From NCBI GenBank assembly GCA_905221205.1, contig CAJNCG010000002.1, forward strand, positions 62,001 to 126,000: a stretch of DNA of 64,000 nt, read 5' to 3'. A program made the translations under genes and the position numbers. The notes beneath the pieces were generated by a model. That model was not told the DNA's origin, did not search any database, and worked only from the letters and a program-made list of their open reading frames with translations. This document shows positions 10,649-21,189 of this stretch, piece by piece; position 1 is the stretch's first letter, and the number at the start of each line of letters is the position of its first letter. The DNA comes from a bacterium (lineage in GTDB: Bacteria; Bacillota; Bacilli; Lactobacillales; Streptococcaceae).

Positions 10649-11512
10649 ATGAAAAAATTTGGAGAAATTTTTAAAAAGTTTCGAGAATCTAGAGGTTTTC
10701 GCTTGAAAGATGTCGAAAAAGCTGGTATATCAACATCACAGCTCTCACGTTTTGAAAAGGGAGAGACTGATCTAACCATTTCAAAATTTATGGCTATTTT
10801 GGATGAAATTAACATGCCTATTGATGAATTTATGTATGCTGTTCATGATTTTCATCGTGATGAACTGAACGAACTATTATCAAAGCTTAGGCATTTTGTA
10901 TCAAATCATGATGTTGATGGGTTGAAAAAACTACTTTATTCTCAGATGGAGTCAGATTCTAAACAAGAGAAATTTCATAAGCTTAACATTATTTTATTAA
11001 AAATTCGTTTACAAGATTTATCGGGAGAAGCTTATTATTCTGGTGATGATTTATCTTATCTAACTGATTATCTCTTTAGTGTTGAATATTGGGGATACTA
11101 TGAATTATTGATTTTTTCAAATACGTTAGATGTCCTAAAACACGATGTCTTCATGGTTTTGGCTAGAGAAATGTCTAGACGTTCTGATTTCTACAAAGAA
11201 ATTCCAAACAATAGACGACTGATTTCATCTATGCTATTAAACGGATATATCACATGTATTGAAAGAGGAAAATTTCTTGATGCTTTATATTTTGAAAAGC
11301 AACTGAATCAATGCTTTTTCACCGAGATAGAAATTTATGAACGGTTGGTGTTTCAGTATGCACAACATCTGTATCGATACAAAAAAGAGATGGATTGTAA
11401 AGCAATTATTGAAATGAGGAAGTGTATTGGAGCAATGAAATTAGCGGGAAGTAACCATTTGGCAAAGATTTATGAAAGGCATTTAGAAAAAATTTTAGTA
11501 AGTAAAAGGTAA
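10649..11512 (+). CDS. Rgg-family peptide-responsive transcription regulator
   Basis: The 287-aa protein has an N-terminal XRE-type HTH (residues ~5-60: FGEIFKKFRESRGFRLKDVEKAGISTSQLSRFEKGE). A long all-helical, TPR-like domain follows (about 65-285), where Rgg/PlcR-type regulators bind peptides. It is paired with the divergent SHP gene, so the likely ligand is that pheromone. GGAGAG precedes the ATG. Probable targets are the shp promoter and the downstream transporter genes. The gene is AT-rich compared with glp and dlt, consistent with acquisition. Which promoters it binds is inference. Confidence 0.88.
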   Translation: MKKFGEIFKKFRESRGFRLKDVEKAGISTSQLSRFEKGETDLTISKFMAILDEINMPIDEFMYAVHDFHRDELNELLSKLRHFVSNHDVDGLKKLLYSQMESDSKQEKFHKLNIILLKIRLQDLSGEAYYSGDDLSYLTDYLFSVEYWGYYELLIFSNTLDVLKHDVFMVLAREMSRRSDFYKEIPNNRRLISSMLLNGYITCIERGKFLDALYFEKQLNQCFFTEIEIYERLVFQYAQHLYRYKKEMDCKAIIEMRKCIGAMKLAGSNHLAKIYERHLEKILVSKR

Positions 11513-11665
11513 TACGCAGATATGGGAAAGGAAGTATCTAGAAATAATATTTTGGTAGAATTGTCTTTAGAAATTTCAATTACGGTTGTTTTATCAGTTC
11601 ATTGTATTCGAGCGATAGGATTTTTCGAAGTTTTCACCATAATTATGAATTTTGAGGTATTTAAT

Positions 11666-11749
11666 ATGCAAGTTCTATCTCCATATATTTTAAGAAAGAA
11701 AAGTGAAACAGGAGAATTATTTTTCAATAGTAAAAATAATCACTCTTAA
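11666..11749 (+). CDS. 27-aa ORF with ribosome site, possibly a remnant of a peptide-maturase gene
   Basis: GAGG about 9 bases before the ATG supports translation. The longer frame starting at 11522 has no such site. The peptide opens MQVLSPYILRKK and continues with GELFFN. That pattern resembles the beginning of PqqD-like/RRE segments at the N-terminus of radical-SAM peptide maturases, which often follow SHP/Rgg pairs. If so, only the first ~27 codons survive. It could also be a small peptide in its own right. Function unknown; homology is only an impression. Confidence 0.35.
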   Translation: MQVLSPYILRKKSETGELFFNSKNNHS

Positions 11750-11787
11750 TAAACAGCATCATATATAGGTTAATTAAATTATTGTAT

Positions 11788-11836
11788 AGTCTCAGTTGGA
11801 GTTAATTTGTTTATAACTTTTAGACTGAGTCTTTTA
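11788..11836 (+). terminator. Possible terminator upstream of the ABC exporter gene
   Basis: AGTCTCAGTT and GACTGAGTCT can pair over 8 of 10 bases around a 25-base loop and are followed by TTTT. It separates the short ORF from the ABC gene, which starts 34 bases later. Confidence 0.45.
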
Positions 11837-11869
11837 TATTTATTCGCTTTCTTTTAGATAGGCTTATTT

Positions 11870-13447
11870 ATGAAATTTCTAAAATACATTAAAACTAATA
11901 TTTTTATCTATTTTTTAATAGGAGTACTTTTGAATAGCGGGATGGCTCTAATAAAGCCATTGTTATTGGATAAGCTATTGAATATTCGTGAAGATCAACT
12001 TACAATTGGTACAATTTCATACTTTGTTTTATATGGCCTGTGTCTGCACCTGTTTTTTTATAGCACGATGTTGCTAGCAAATTTTGTCAGTAATAATCTG
12101 CAGCGTCATCTGCAAATTCGTTTAAAAAATCAGCTTATTAAGAAACTATTTTTGAAAGAAAATGTTGTATATGATGAAAAAGTTTCAATTGTTACACAAG
12201 ATATGGAACTGCTCTATAATCGCTTCTTTTTACCCCTGGATATGATAGTTGGAAGAGTTTTTATACTTTGTACAACGATTGTTTTTATTTTGGTGCAAAA
12301 TTTTTGGCTTGGTCTTGTTTTTATTGTGTTCTCTTTTCTTCGACCATTGCCTCAATGGGTAATGAATAATTGTTTAATGAAAAGTGGTGCAAATTTTTCG
12401 GAAATGCAAAAAGCTTTTCATCTATCTGTAGGAGATTTTTTTAAGGGAGCAGATACGATATATTTTTATGGCGCTAGTAAAGAAAACTTTGCTAAGATGA
12501 GAAAAAATAACGAGTGTTACGAGAATGCTCGTTGGAAAAATGAATGGACTAGCAATGTCGTTTATTTTTTCAATGGTCCTTTAGAATTTCTTAGTCAGGT
12601 ACTACCTCTTGCACTTGGTCTTTTATTACAAAAGAGCGGTATAGAGTTAACAACAGCTAGTTTGGTCTCTATGTATATAGCTACAATGAATCTTAGCGGA
12701 CCTATTCAAAGAATTATGTATAGCATATCTGATATACAGCGATCGCAAACAGTGAAAGAAAAAATATTTTCATTATTGGAAGAATCTTGTTTAGAAACAT
12801 CATATCCGACAGTCGAATCTTTAGCTGAGCTAGTTTTGGAGGGCGTTTCAAAACAGGTTGGAGAGCAAGTGCTCTTTTATGATTTGTCACTTAGATTAAC
12901 TAAGCCAAGTAAAGTTTTAATAAAGGGAGCCAGTGGTACCGGAAAGTCAACTCTCCTACAGTTGGTGGCAGGAAAGATAAGTCCGAATAGTGGTAGAATT
13001 ATCGTACGTGATAAATCAGGTCGAGAATTTACTCATTATCAAGGGAATGTCGCTTATATCTCTCAGAATCCATTTTTCAGACATGGGACAATCCGAGAAA
13101 ATTTAACACTAGGACAGGAGATTTCAGACAAAGAATTACTCTGTTGCCTAGAACAAGTTGGTTTAACGAATGAAATCACCAATATTTTGGATTATCAACT
13201 GATAAATAATGGAGAAAACATTTCAGGTGGACAACGTTTACGACTTGAATTAGTTCGCTGTCTGCTTCGACAAAAAGACATTGTGTTGGCGGATGAGGTT
13301 ACATCATCCTTAGACAAGGACAATGCATATCAAGTGCGCCAGTTACTTTTGCAGTTGCCTATCATTTTGATTGATGTTGCTCATCATATCGATTCAGAAA
13401 CGGTTTATAATCAAGTAATTGATTTGGGAAAATATAGAATAAAATAA
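11870..13447 (+). CDS. ABC exporter half-transporter (fused membrane and ATPase domains)
   Basis: The 525-aa protein has about five or six hydrophobic segments in residues 8-290. The ATPase domain has Walker A GASGTGKS (353-360), Q-loop Q399 in YISQNPFF, signature ISGGQRLRLEL (451-461), Walker B IVLADE (471-476) and a His switch near 505. Such half-size exporters dimerise and move peptides, lipids or toxins outward. There is no N-terminal C39 peptidase domain, so it would not itself cleave a GG-leader substrate. The ATG lacks a strong ribosome site. It lies downstream of rgg in the same orientation, so pheromone-controlled export is the best guess. Confidence 0.85.
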   Translation: MKFLKYIKTNIFIYFLIGVLLNSGMALIKPLLLDKLLNIREDQLTIGTISYFVLYGLCLHLFFYSTMLLANFVSNNLQRHLQIRLKNQLIKKLFLKENVVYDEKVSIVTQDMELLYNRFFLPLDMIVGRVFILCTTIVFILVQNFWLGLVFIVFSFLRPLPQWVMNNCLMKSGANFSEMQKAFHLSVGDFFKGADTIYFYGASKENFAKMRKNNECYENARWKNEWTSNVVYFFNGPLEFLSQVLPLALGLLLQKSGIELTTASLVSMYIATMNLSGPIQRIMYSISDIQRSQTVKEKIFSLLEESCLETSYPTVESLAELVLEGVSKQVGEQVLFYDLSLRLTKPSKVLIKGASGTGKSTLLQLVAGKISPNSGRIIVRDKSGREFTHYQGNVAYISQNPFFRHGTIRENLTLGQEISDKELLCCLEQVGLTNEITNILDYQLINNGENISGGQRLRLELVRCLLRQKDIVLADEVTSSLDKDNAYQVRQLLLQLPIILIDVAHHIDSETVYNQVIDLGKYRIK

Positions 13448-13474
13448 ATAGACTTGTTCGGCATCTTGCTAACT

Positions 13475-13495
13475 ATAATATATATGCTATATTAT
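13475..13495. promoter_or_regulatory. Perfect 8-bp inverted repeat between ABC and MFS genes
   Basis: ATAATATA, a 5-base loop and TATATTAT. It could be an operator or a weak hairpin; there is no T-tract. The rest of the 211-base gap shows no convincing short gene. Confidence 0.35.
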
Positions 13496-13658
13496 GGATT
13501 GTTTTAGCTGATTTAAAGATGTGAAAACTAAAAACTATGGCTAAGTTGGAATGTTAAAAATTCAATTTCTGACCACCTAATCTTGTGTCAAATAGTTATC
13601 AAACAAAGTCTACTATACCATTTATCAGTTAAATATTTTTATGTTATGGGAGCGTTAC

Positions 13659-14837
13659 ATGTCTAATTCATTTATCAAGTTGTTAGTCTCTCAATTGTTT
13701 GCAAATTTAGCAGATATTTTCTTTAGGGTAACAATCATTGCGAACATATACATTATTTCAAAATCAGTAATTGCCACATCACTAGTTCCTATTTTAATAG
13801 GGATATCCTCTTTTGTTGCTAGTCTTTTAGTTCCTTTAGTTACTAAAAGGATAGCGCTAAATAGGGTTTTATCTTTATCCCAATTTGGAAAGACTATATT
13901 ATTGTCGATGCTGGTAGGGATGTTTACCGTAATGCAATCAGTAGCGCCTTTGGTAACCTATCTATTTGTTGTTGCGATTTCCATATTGGATGGTTTTGCA
14001 GCACCTGTTTCCTATGCTATTGTGCCACGCTATGCGACCGATTTGGGAAAGGCTAACTCAGCCTTATCAATGACTGGTGAAGCTGTTCAGTTAGTGGGTT
14101 GGGGATTAGGTGGACTCTTGTTTGCAACAATTGGACTCTTACCTACCACGTTTATCATTTTAATCTTGTATATCATTTCTAGCTTTCTGATGTTATTTCT
14201 TCCGAAGGCGGAAGTGGAGGTGCTAGAGTCAGAAACTAATCTTGAAATTTTGCTCAAAGGTTGGAAGTTAATTGCCAGAGATCCAAGATTAAGACTTTTT
14301 GTATCAGCAAATTTATTTGAAATTTTCTCAAATACGATTTGGGTTTCGTCTATCATACTTGTCTTTGTAACTGAGTTATTAAATGAAATGGAAAGTTACT
14401 GGGGATATTCTAATACAGCATACTCTATTGGGGTTATAATTAGTGGCTTAATTGCTTTTAGGCTATCTGAAAAGTTCCTTGCCGCTAAATGGGAAAGTAT
14501 TCTTTTTTCTCTTGTAGCCATAGCAATAGTGACACTGACTATTCTACTTTTTCCAAATGCACAGATGTTTTTAGTATTTTCAGCTTTAGTTGGTATGTTA
14601 TCGCAGCTAAAAGAAGTTCCTGAAAGTGTATTTCTTCAGGAAACAGTAGAGGAAAATAATTTGGTTAATGTCTATTCTGTTCTTGAAGTGATTTCGACAT
14701 TAGCATTTTCAGGATTTGTTTTGCTAATGAGCTATATTACTGAGAATTTTGGTATTAGCATCAGTTTTTGGCTATCAGCAATTTGTCTGATGATAGAAGC
14801 TATTTTAATTTATATCAGACGAGATTATTTTAAATGA
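13659..14837 (+). CDS. MFS transporter (probable efflux protein)
   Basis: The 392-aa protein has about twelve hydrophobic segments. It starts SNSFIKLLVSQLFANLADIFFRVTIIANIYII, like the MFS group of macrolide/peptide efflux proteins. The substrate is unknown. I chose the ATG at 13659, which has GGGAG 8 bases upstream, over the ATG six codons earlier. It is the last gene before repeat copy B, which begins 8 bases after the stop codon and could terminate it. With the ABC exporter it gives the SHP/Rgg island two export routes, or one for export and one for self-protection. Confidence 0.82.
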   Translation: MSNSFIKLLVSQLFANLADIFFRVTIIANIYIISKSVIATSLVPILIGISSFVASLLVPLVTKRIALNRVLSLSQFGKTILLSMLVGMFTVMQSVAPLVTYLFVVAISILDGFAAPVSYAIVPRYATDLGKANSALSMTGEAVQLVGWGLGGLLFATIGLLPTTFIILILYIISSFLMLFLPKAEVEVLESETNLEILLKGWKLIARDPRLRLFVSANLFEIFSNTIWVSSIILVFVTELLNEMESYWGYSNTAYSIGVIISGLIAFRLSEKFLAAKWESILFSLVAIAIVTLTILLFPNAQMFLVFSALVGMLSQLKEVPESVFLQETVEENNLVNVYSVLEVISTLAFSGFVLLMSYITENFGISISFWLSAICLMIEAILIYIRRDYFK

Positions 14838-14845
14838 GAGACTAG

Positions 14846-14968
14846 TTAAAAAGTCTTGAAAAATTAGAAAAGCGCATAGTATCGGGTGTTGAAAAAACTT
14901 GATATTATGCGTTTTATTATGGGAAGATTTACTTTATTTTCTACTGAAATTGAGTTTTTACCCAGCTT
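14846..14968 (+). repeat. ~120-bp repeat element, copy B
   Basis: It runs from TTAAAAAGTCTTG to GAGTTTTTACCCAGCTTC. Its centre is a hairpin (GCATAGTATC...GATATTATGC then TTTT) that would end transcription from the MFS gene. The outer ends, TTAAAAAGTC and (reverse complement) GGTAAAAACTC, resemble terminal inverted repeats. It is in opposite orientation to copy A, bracketing 4.4 kb. Confidence 0.8.
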
Positions 14969-15048
14969 CACTCTATTTAAAATATACATAGAAAAACCGC
15001 ATAATCCTTAAAATAAGCTGAAATCTAGTGAAAATGTACGGTAAACAA

Positions 15049-15078
15049 TTGAAAAAATACTATATAAAGTGGTACAAT
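15049..15078 (+). promoter_or_regulatory. dlt operon promoter
   Basis: TTGAAA (15049-15054), an 18-base spacer and TACAAT (15073-15078) with TGG in the extended -10 position. It is 71 bases upstream of dltX. Confidence 0.75.
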
Positions 15079-15149
15079 GGTAGAAAAATAAGCTAGTAAG
15101 AATCACTCTTATTTTAGCGAAAAATTACAGAAATGAATGGTTTTTCTTG

Positions 15150-15281
15150 ATGAAACAGAGAAAAGAATTGTACCTCTTTCTTGGTCGGACAGCCTTGTAT
15201 TTTCTTATCTTTCTAGGGCTGCTTTACTTCTTTAGCTATCTTGGTCAGGGTCAAGGAAGCTTTATCTATAATGAATTTTAA
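15150..15281 (+). CDS. dltX: DltX, small membrane subunit of the D-alanylation system (43 aa)
   Basis: The 43-codon gene encodes a single membrane helix (about residues 14-33) and ends SFIYNEF, matching the conserved DltX C-terminal motif. DltX acts with DltB and DltD to pass D-alanine from DltC to lipoteichoic acid (family knowledge). It stands immediately before dltA, 20 bases from the dltA start, the standard position. A short gene often missed in annotation. Confidence 0.92.
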   Translation: MKQRKELYLFLGRTALYFLIFLGLLYFFSYLGQGQGSFIYNEF

Positions 15282-15301
15282 CTTGAAGGAGAATCCCTAT
15301 T

Positions 15302-16852
15302 GTGTCAAATAAACCAATAGCAGATATGATTGAAACCATTGAGCATTTTGCTCAGACCCAGCCTAGCTATCCTGTTTACAATGTTTTGGGGCAGGAACAC
15401 ACTTATGGCGATTTAAAGGCTGATTCGGATAGTTTAGCTGTAGCCATTGACCAACTAGGCTTGCCAGAGAAGTCTCCTGTGGTCGTTTTTGGTGGCCAAG
15501 AATATGAAATGTTGGCAACTTTTGTAGCCTTGACTAAGTCAGGTCATGCCTACATTCCAATTGACAGCCATTCAGCCTTGGAGCGTGTTTCGGCTATTTT
15601 AGAAGTGGCAGAGCCAAGCTTGATTATTGCCATTTCAGACTTTCCATTGGAGCAGGCTTCTATACCGATGATGAATCTAGCTCAGGTTCAAGAAGCCTTT
15701 GCCCAAGGGAATAACTATGAAATCACGCATTCAGTCAAGGGTGATGATAATTACTACATTATCTTTACTTCTGGTACAACTGGTAAGCCTAAGGGAGTGC
15801 AGATTTCACATGATAATCTCCTCAGCTTTACCAACTGGATGATTACGGATAAGGAATTTGCGACGCCAAGTCGTCCGCAAATGCTGGCTCAGCCACCTTA
15901 TTCTTTTGACCTGTCTGTCATGTACTGGGCACCGACCTTGGCACTAGGTGGTACGCTCTTCGCTCTTCCTTCAGCCATCACTCAGGACTTTAAGCAACTC
16001 TTTGCGACCATCTTTTCATTGCCAATCGCTATCTGGACATCAACACCATCCTTTGCGGATATGGCCATGTTGTCTGAAGACTTCAACAGCGAGAAAATGC
16101 CTGACATCACGCATTTCTACTTTGATGGGGAAGAATTGACAGTCAAAACAGCTCAAAAACTGCGCGAGCGTTTCCCAAATGTCCGTATTATCAATGCCTA
16201 CGGCCCAACAGAAGCGACAGTGGCCTTGTCAGCTGTTGCTGTAACAGACGAGATGTTGACGAAACTCAAACGCCTTCCAATCGGCTATACCAAGGCTGAT
16301 TCTCCGACCTTTATCATTGATGAAGAAGGCAATAAACTGCCAAATGGTGAACAGGGAGAAATCATTGTTTCTGGACCAGCCGTTTCAAAAGGATATATGA
16401 ACAATCCTGAAAAAACGGCAGAAGCCTTCTTTGAGTTTGAAGGTCTACCAGCCTACCATACAGGAGATGTGGGAACCATGACAGATGAAGGCTTGCTTCT
16501 CTACGGCGGACGCATGGACTTCCAGATTAAGTTCAACGGTTACCGCATTGAGTTAGAAGATGTCTCTCAAAACCTCAATAAGTCTCGCTTTATCGAGTCT
16601 GCTGTCGCAGTTCCGCGCTATAACAAAGACCACAAGGTACAAAATCTACTGGCCTATGTTATCTTAAAAGATGGTGTTCGTGAGCAGTTTGAGCGAGATA
16701 TCGATATTACCAAGGCCATCAAGGAAGATTTGACAGATATCATGATGTCCTATATGATGCCGTCTAAATTCCTTTACCGAGACAGTTTGCCACTGACTCC
16801 AAATGGAAAAATTGACATTAAAGGATTGATTAACGAGGTGAATAAGAGATGA
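15302..16852 (+). CDS. dltA: D-alanine--D-alanyl carrier protein ligase
   Basis: This acyl-adenylate enzyme activates D-Ala with ATP and loads it onto DltC. The 516-aa protein shows the AMP-binding motif [13 protein letters not shown] (about residues 157-169), [14 protein letters not shown] and the C-terminal PLTPNGKID with the catalytic Lys. The start is GTG with AAGGAGA upstream. The stop overlaps the dltB ATG (ATGA), so the two are translationally coupled. Confidence 0.97.
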   Translation: MSNKPIADMIETIEHFAQTQPSYPVYNVLGQEHTYGDLKADSDSLAVAIDQLGLPEKSPVVVFGGQEYEMLATFVALTKSGHAYIPIDSHSALERVSAILEVAEPSLIIAISDFPLEQASIPMMNLAQVQEAFAQGNNYEITHSVKGDDNYYIIFTSGTTGKPKGVQISHDNLLSFTNWMITDKEFATPSRPQMLAQPPYSFDLSVMYWAPTLALGGTLFALPSAITQDFKQLFATIFSLPIAIWTSTPSFADMAMLSEDFNSEKMPDITHFYFDGEELTVKTAQKLRERFPNVRIINAYGPTEATVALSAVAVTDEMLTKLKRLPIGYTKADSPTFIIDEEGNKLPNGEQGEIIVSGPAVSKGYMNNPEKTAEAFFEFEGLPAYHTGDVGTMTDEGLLLYGGRMDFQIKFNGYRIELEDVSQNLNKSRFIESAVAVPRYNKDHKVQNLLAYVILKDGVREQFERDIDITKAIKEDLTDIMMSYMMPSKFLYRDSLPLTPNGKIDIKGLINEVNKR

Positions 16853-18093
16853 TGGAGTTCTTTCAACAGCTTCCTCATTTAGAGCCATACGGCAATCCTC
16901 AGTATTTTGTCTACGTGATTGCTGCAACTTTACCTATCTTTATTGGCCTCTTTTTCAAGAAACGCTTTGCCTGGTATGAAGTGCTGGTTAGCCTCTTCTT
17001 TATCGTCACCATGTTGGTAGGTGGGAAAACCAATCAATTGGTTGCTTTGGGTATTTACCTTTGCTGGGAAATATTGCTCTTGCTCTTCTACAAGCATTAT
17101 CGAAAAAGTAAGGATGGCAAGTGGGTCTTCTACCTAGTTAGTTTTCTGTCCCTCCTTCCGATTATCTTTGTCAAGGTGCAACCAGCTATCAATGGAACGC
17201 AGTCATTGCTTGGATTTTTGGGAATTTCTTACCTGACCTTTCGTTCGGTTGGGATTATCATCGAGCTGAGAGATGGAGTGATTAAGGATTTTACCCTCTG
17301 GGAATTCCTCCGTTTCCTTCTCTTCATGCCGACTTTTTCAAGTGGTCCAATCGATCGCTTTAAGCGTTTTAATGAAAATTATCAGACCATTCCTGAGCGG
17401 GATGAGTTGATGGATATGTTGGATGAATCTGTTCGCTATATCATGTGGGGATTTTTGTACAAGTTTATCCTAGCTCATATTTTAGGAGAGACCTTACTCC
17501 CTCCTCTGAAGAATCTAGCCCTGCAGTCAGGTGGTTTCTTTAACCACTATGCCTTTGCAGTCATGTATACCTTTGGTCTGGAGCTCTTCTTTGACTTTGC
17601 AGGTTACTCTATGTTTGCCTTAGCCATTTCAAATTTGATGGGAATTCGTAGCCCTATCAACTTTAACAAACCTTTTTTATCAAGAGATTTAAAGGAATTT
17701 TGGAATCGTTGGCATATGAGCCTGTCCTTCTGGTTCCGTGACTTTGTCTTTATGCGAATGGTCATGGTGTTGACCAGAAAGAAAGTCTTTAAGAATCGCA
17801 ATGTAACCTCAAGTGTGGCTTATATTGTAAATATGCTGATTATGGGATTTTGGCATGGAGTGACTTGGTACTATATCGCCTATGGACTCTTTCATGGATT
17901 AGGATTGGTCATTAATGATGCTTGGATTCGCAAGAAAAAAACGCTCAATAAGGAACGGAAAAAAGCAGGGAAGCCTGCTCTACCTGAGAATCGCTGGATT
18001 CAGTTGCTTGGCATGGTTATTACCTTCCATGTCGTCATGCTGTCATTCTTGATCTTTTCTGGATTCTTGAATGATTTATGGTTTAAAAAATAA
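16849..18093 (+). CDS. dltB: DltB, MBOAT-family D-alanyl transferase
   Basis: The 414-aa polytopic membrane protein carries the MBOAT catalytic His in [15 protein letters not shown] (about residue 340) and [21 protein letters not shown], the region that contacts DltC. It moves D-Ala from the carrier across the membrane. It overlaps dltA by 4 bases and is followed by dltC after 12 bases. Confidence 0.97.
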   Translation: MMEFFQQLPHLEPYGNPQYFVYVIAATLPIFIGLFFKKRFAWYEVLVSLFFIVTMLVGGKTNQLVALGIYLCWEILLLLFYKHYRKSKDGKWVFYLVSFLSLLPIIFVKVQPAINGTQSLLGFLGISYLTFRSVGIIIELRDGVIKDFTLWEFLRFLLFMPTFSSGPIDRFKRFNENYQTIPERDELMDMLDESVRYIMWGFLYKFILAHILGETLLPPLKNLALQSGGFFNHYAFAVMYTFGLELFFDFAGYSMFALAISNLMGIRSPINFNKPFLSRDLKEFWNRWHMSLSFWFRDFVFMRMVMVLTRKKVFKNRNVTSSVAYIVNMLIMGFWHGVTWYYIAYGLFHGLGLVINDAWIRKKKTLNKERKKAGKPALPENRWIQLLGMVITFHVVMLSFLIFSGFLNDLWFKK

Positions 18094-18102
18094 AGGAAAT
18101 AA

Positions 18103-19606
<1,504 letters not shown>

Positions 19607-19632
19607 ACGAATGACAAAATAATAAACGATTT

Positions 19633-19675
19633 AACTCTAAAAGTTAGACAAACAGTCTGATTTTTAGGGTTTTCT
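19633..19675 (+). terminator. Terminator after dltD
   Basis: AACTCTAAAAG..AGAC pairs with GTCT..TTTTTAGGGTT around a 5-base loop and is followed by TTCTTTT. It differs from the terminator after the dltD relic at 31181. Confidence 0.75.
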
Positions 19676-19755
19676 TTTGTCCTAATAAAAATGTGTATTT
19701 ATAGATATTGGTGGTTAAAAAGCGTTAACTTCATCTGGCTAGAGAACTCATATAG

Positions 19756-19764
19756 TGGTATAAT
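19756..19764 (+). promoter_or_regulatory. Extended -10 promoter of the glycosyltransferase island
   Basis: TGG followed by TATAAT, with no good -35 at 17 bases. A short inverted repeat GTTAA...TTAAC lies at 19714-19729. It is the only promoter-like site seen before the gene starting at 19837. Confidence 0.5.
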
Positions 19765-19836
19765 TTAAGAAACAGAATGAAAATGGCTTTAGTATGGCTA
19801 GAATGATCGTTTTTGTATGAATATCGAGGGGAAAAA

Positions 19837-21189
19837 ATGAATATAGATAGAACTCTTTCAGTACAGATTCAAGGTTTGTTGGTGTTTGAAAGTCCTCTTC
19901 ATCATGATGAGCGTGGTTATTTTTTAGAAAACTGGCGTAAAAAAGATTTGGTTGCAAATGGAGTTCCAGAATCCTTCTTTCATCATAAACTTCAAAATAA
20001 TGTGTCTGTCTCAAAGCAGGGGGTTATTAGAGGAATGCACTGTCAAGGCTATGAAAAGTTGATGACAGTAGCATCTGGTATCTTTAAAATGATTTTTATC
20101 GATCTACGAATAGATTCTCCAACTTACAAATCTGTAGATGTGATAGATGTCAAACCTGGTAGGGCTGTTTTTGTCCCTGGCGGAGTAGCCAATGGAGCAC
20201 AGTCGTTAGTTAACAATGGGATATTGAATTATCTGGTCGCTGATTATTATGATCCACATAAAAACTATTTAGGTATTACACCACTAGACAAAGATGCTGA
20301 TTTGTCGTGGGATTCTCTTTTAAAACCAATCCTTTCTGAAAAGGACCAAGCTGCTAAATCTTTTAAAGAAGTTCTTGAAATAATTGAATCAAGCAAGACA
20401 AAAGTTGCCTTGATTGGATCAAGGGGTGCAGTTGGGAAAGTTTTATTTGATACATTAAGGAAACTATCTGATATTGATCTAAGTTGTTTCAATCGAAATA
20501 ATATTGAAGAAGCTTTGAAGGATTCTTATGATGTGGTGATTTGTACTGCTCCGTCATCAGAAAAATTATTGACTAATCTAGGTTTGAAAAACAATGACTT
20601 GGAAATCGATAAATTACTGAATGTCCTAAAAAAGATTCAAACAGGTCATATGATTTTAGTATCTACGAAGTCTGTATTTGATAGTGGTTCTAGATATAGT
20701 GCGGTTCATCAAGAGATTTATAATGGCGTGATTGAAGCTCATCAAAATAAGAACACTATTTATATTATGGACACCTTATATGGAAAAACACTGAAAAAGG
20801 GCTTTATCAACGATTTACTTTCTAGACAATGGACTTATATTTCGAATGATATTGTTTTGGACAAGCCTGAGTTAGAGAAATATTATCAAAAAGTAAATGA
20901 TCAGTTGTGGTCTTTAGTCCAACCTCTTCCAGATGAATTGTTGAGGGATTTAGAGCCAATTTCTGATATTTATCCTGATGGGATGTGCTATCAAGTAACA
21001 GCAATAAATGATTTAGTTGGTCATCTGGTGGCGAATTTAAATAGAATCGATGGAGTGAAACTGGGGATTAATCAGTCTGAAATTTTTACAGGTAAACAAA
21101 TTAAGAATTTAGTAAAAAATCCTGACAATTCCGCTTTAGGACAATACTTTAAACAGCAAAAAGGAGATTCGAATCTTGAAAATTTATGA
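19837..21189 (+). CDS. Fusion of an RmlC-type sugar 3,5-epimerase with a Rossmann (reductase-like) domain
   Basis: Residues 1 to ~185 are a dTDP-4-dehydrorhamnose 3,5-epimerase-like cupin: HHDERGYFLENWRK, the catalytic His in GVIRGMHCQGYEKL, PGRAVFVPGGVANG and YYDPHKNYLGITPL. From about residue 195 a nucleotide-binding fold begins (KVALIGSRGAVGKVL). It has an SDR-like ILVSTKSVFDSG strand but no clear YXXXK, so this half may be a divergent reductase or binding domain. Both steps could act on the keto-sugar made by the RmlB-like neighbour. The start at 19837 follows GAGGGG. The fusion is unusual. Conserved residues beyond the His were not checked by alignment. Confidence 0.75.
   Translation: MNIDRTLSVQIQGLLVFESPLHHDERGYFLENWRKKDLVANGVPESFFHHKLQNNVSVSKQGVIRGMHCQGYEKLMTVASGIFKMIFIDLRIDSPTYKSVDVIDVKPGRAVFVPGGVANGAQSLVNNGILNYLVADYYDPHKNYLGITPLDKDADLSWDSLLKPILSEKDQAAKSFKEVLEIIESSKTKVALIGSRGAVGKVLFDTLRKLSDIDLSCFNRNNIEEALKDSYDVVICTAPSSEKLLTNLGLKNNDLEIDKLLNVLKKIQTGHMILVSTKSVFDSGSRYSAVHQEIYNGVIEAHQNKNTIYIMDTLYGKTLKKGFINDLLSRQWTYISNDIVLDKPELEKYYQKVNDQLWSLVQPLPDELLRDLEPISDIYPDGMCYQVTAINDLVGHLVANLNRIDGVKLGINQSEIFTGKQIKNLVKNPDNSALGQYFKQQKGDSNLENL

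Noticed and set aside
11522..11749. 75-aa frame after rgg taken as one gene
   Set aside because: The first ATG has no ribosome site. Only the internal ATG at 11666 does, so just the 27-codon part is listed.
13448..13658. Possible RiPP precursor gene between the ABC and MFS genes
   Set aside because: All starts there give peptides of only 5-8 codons, with no leader-like sequence.
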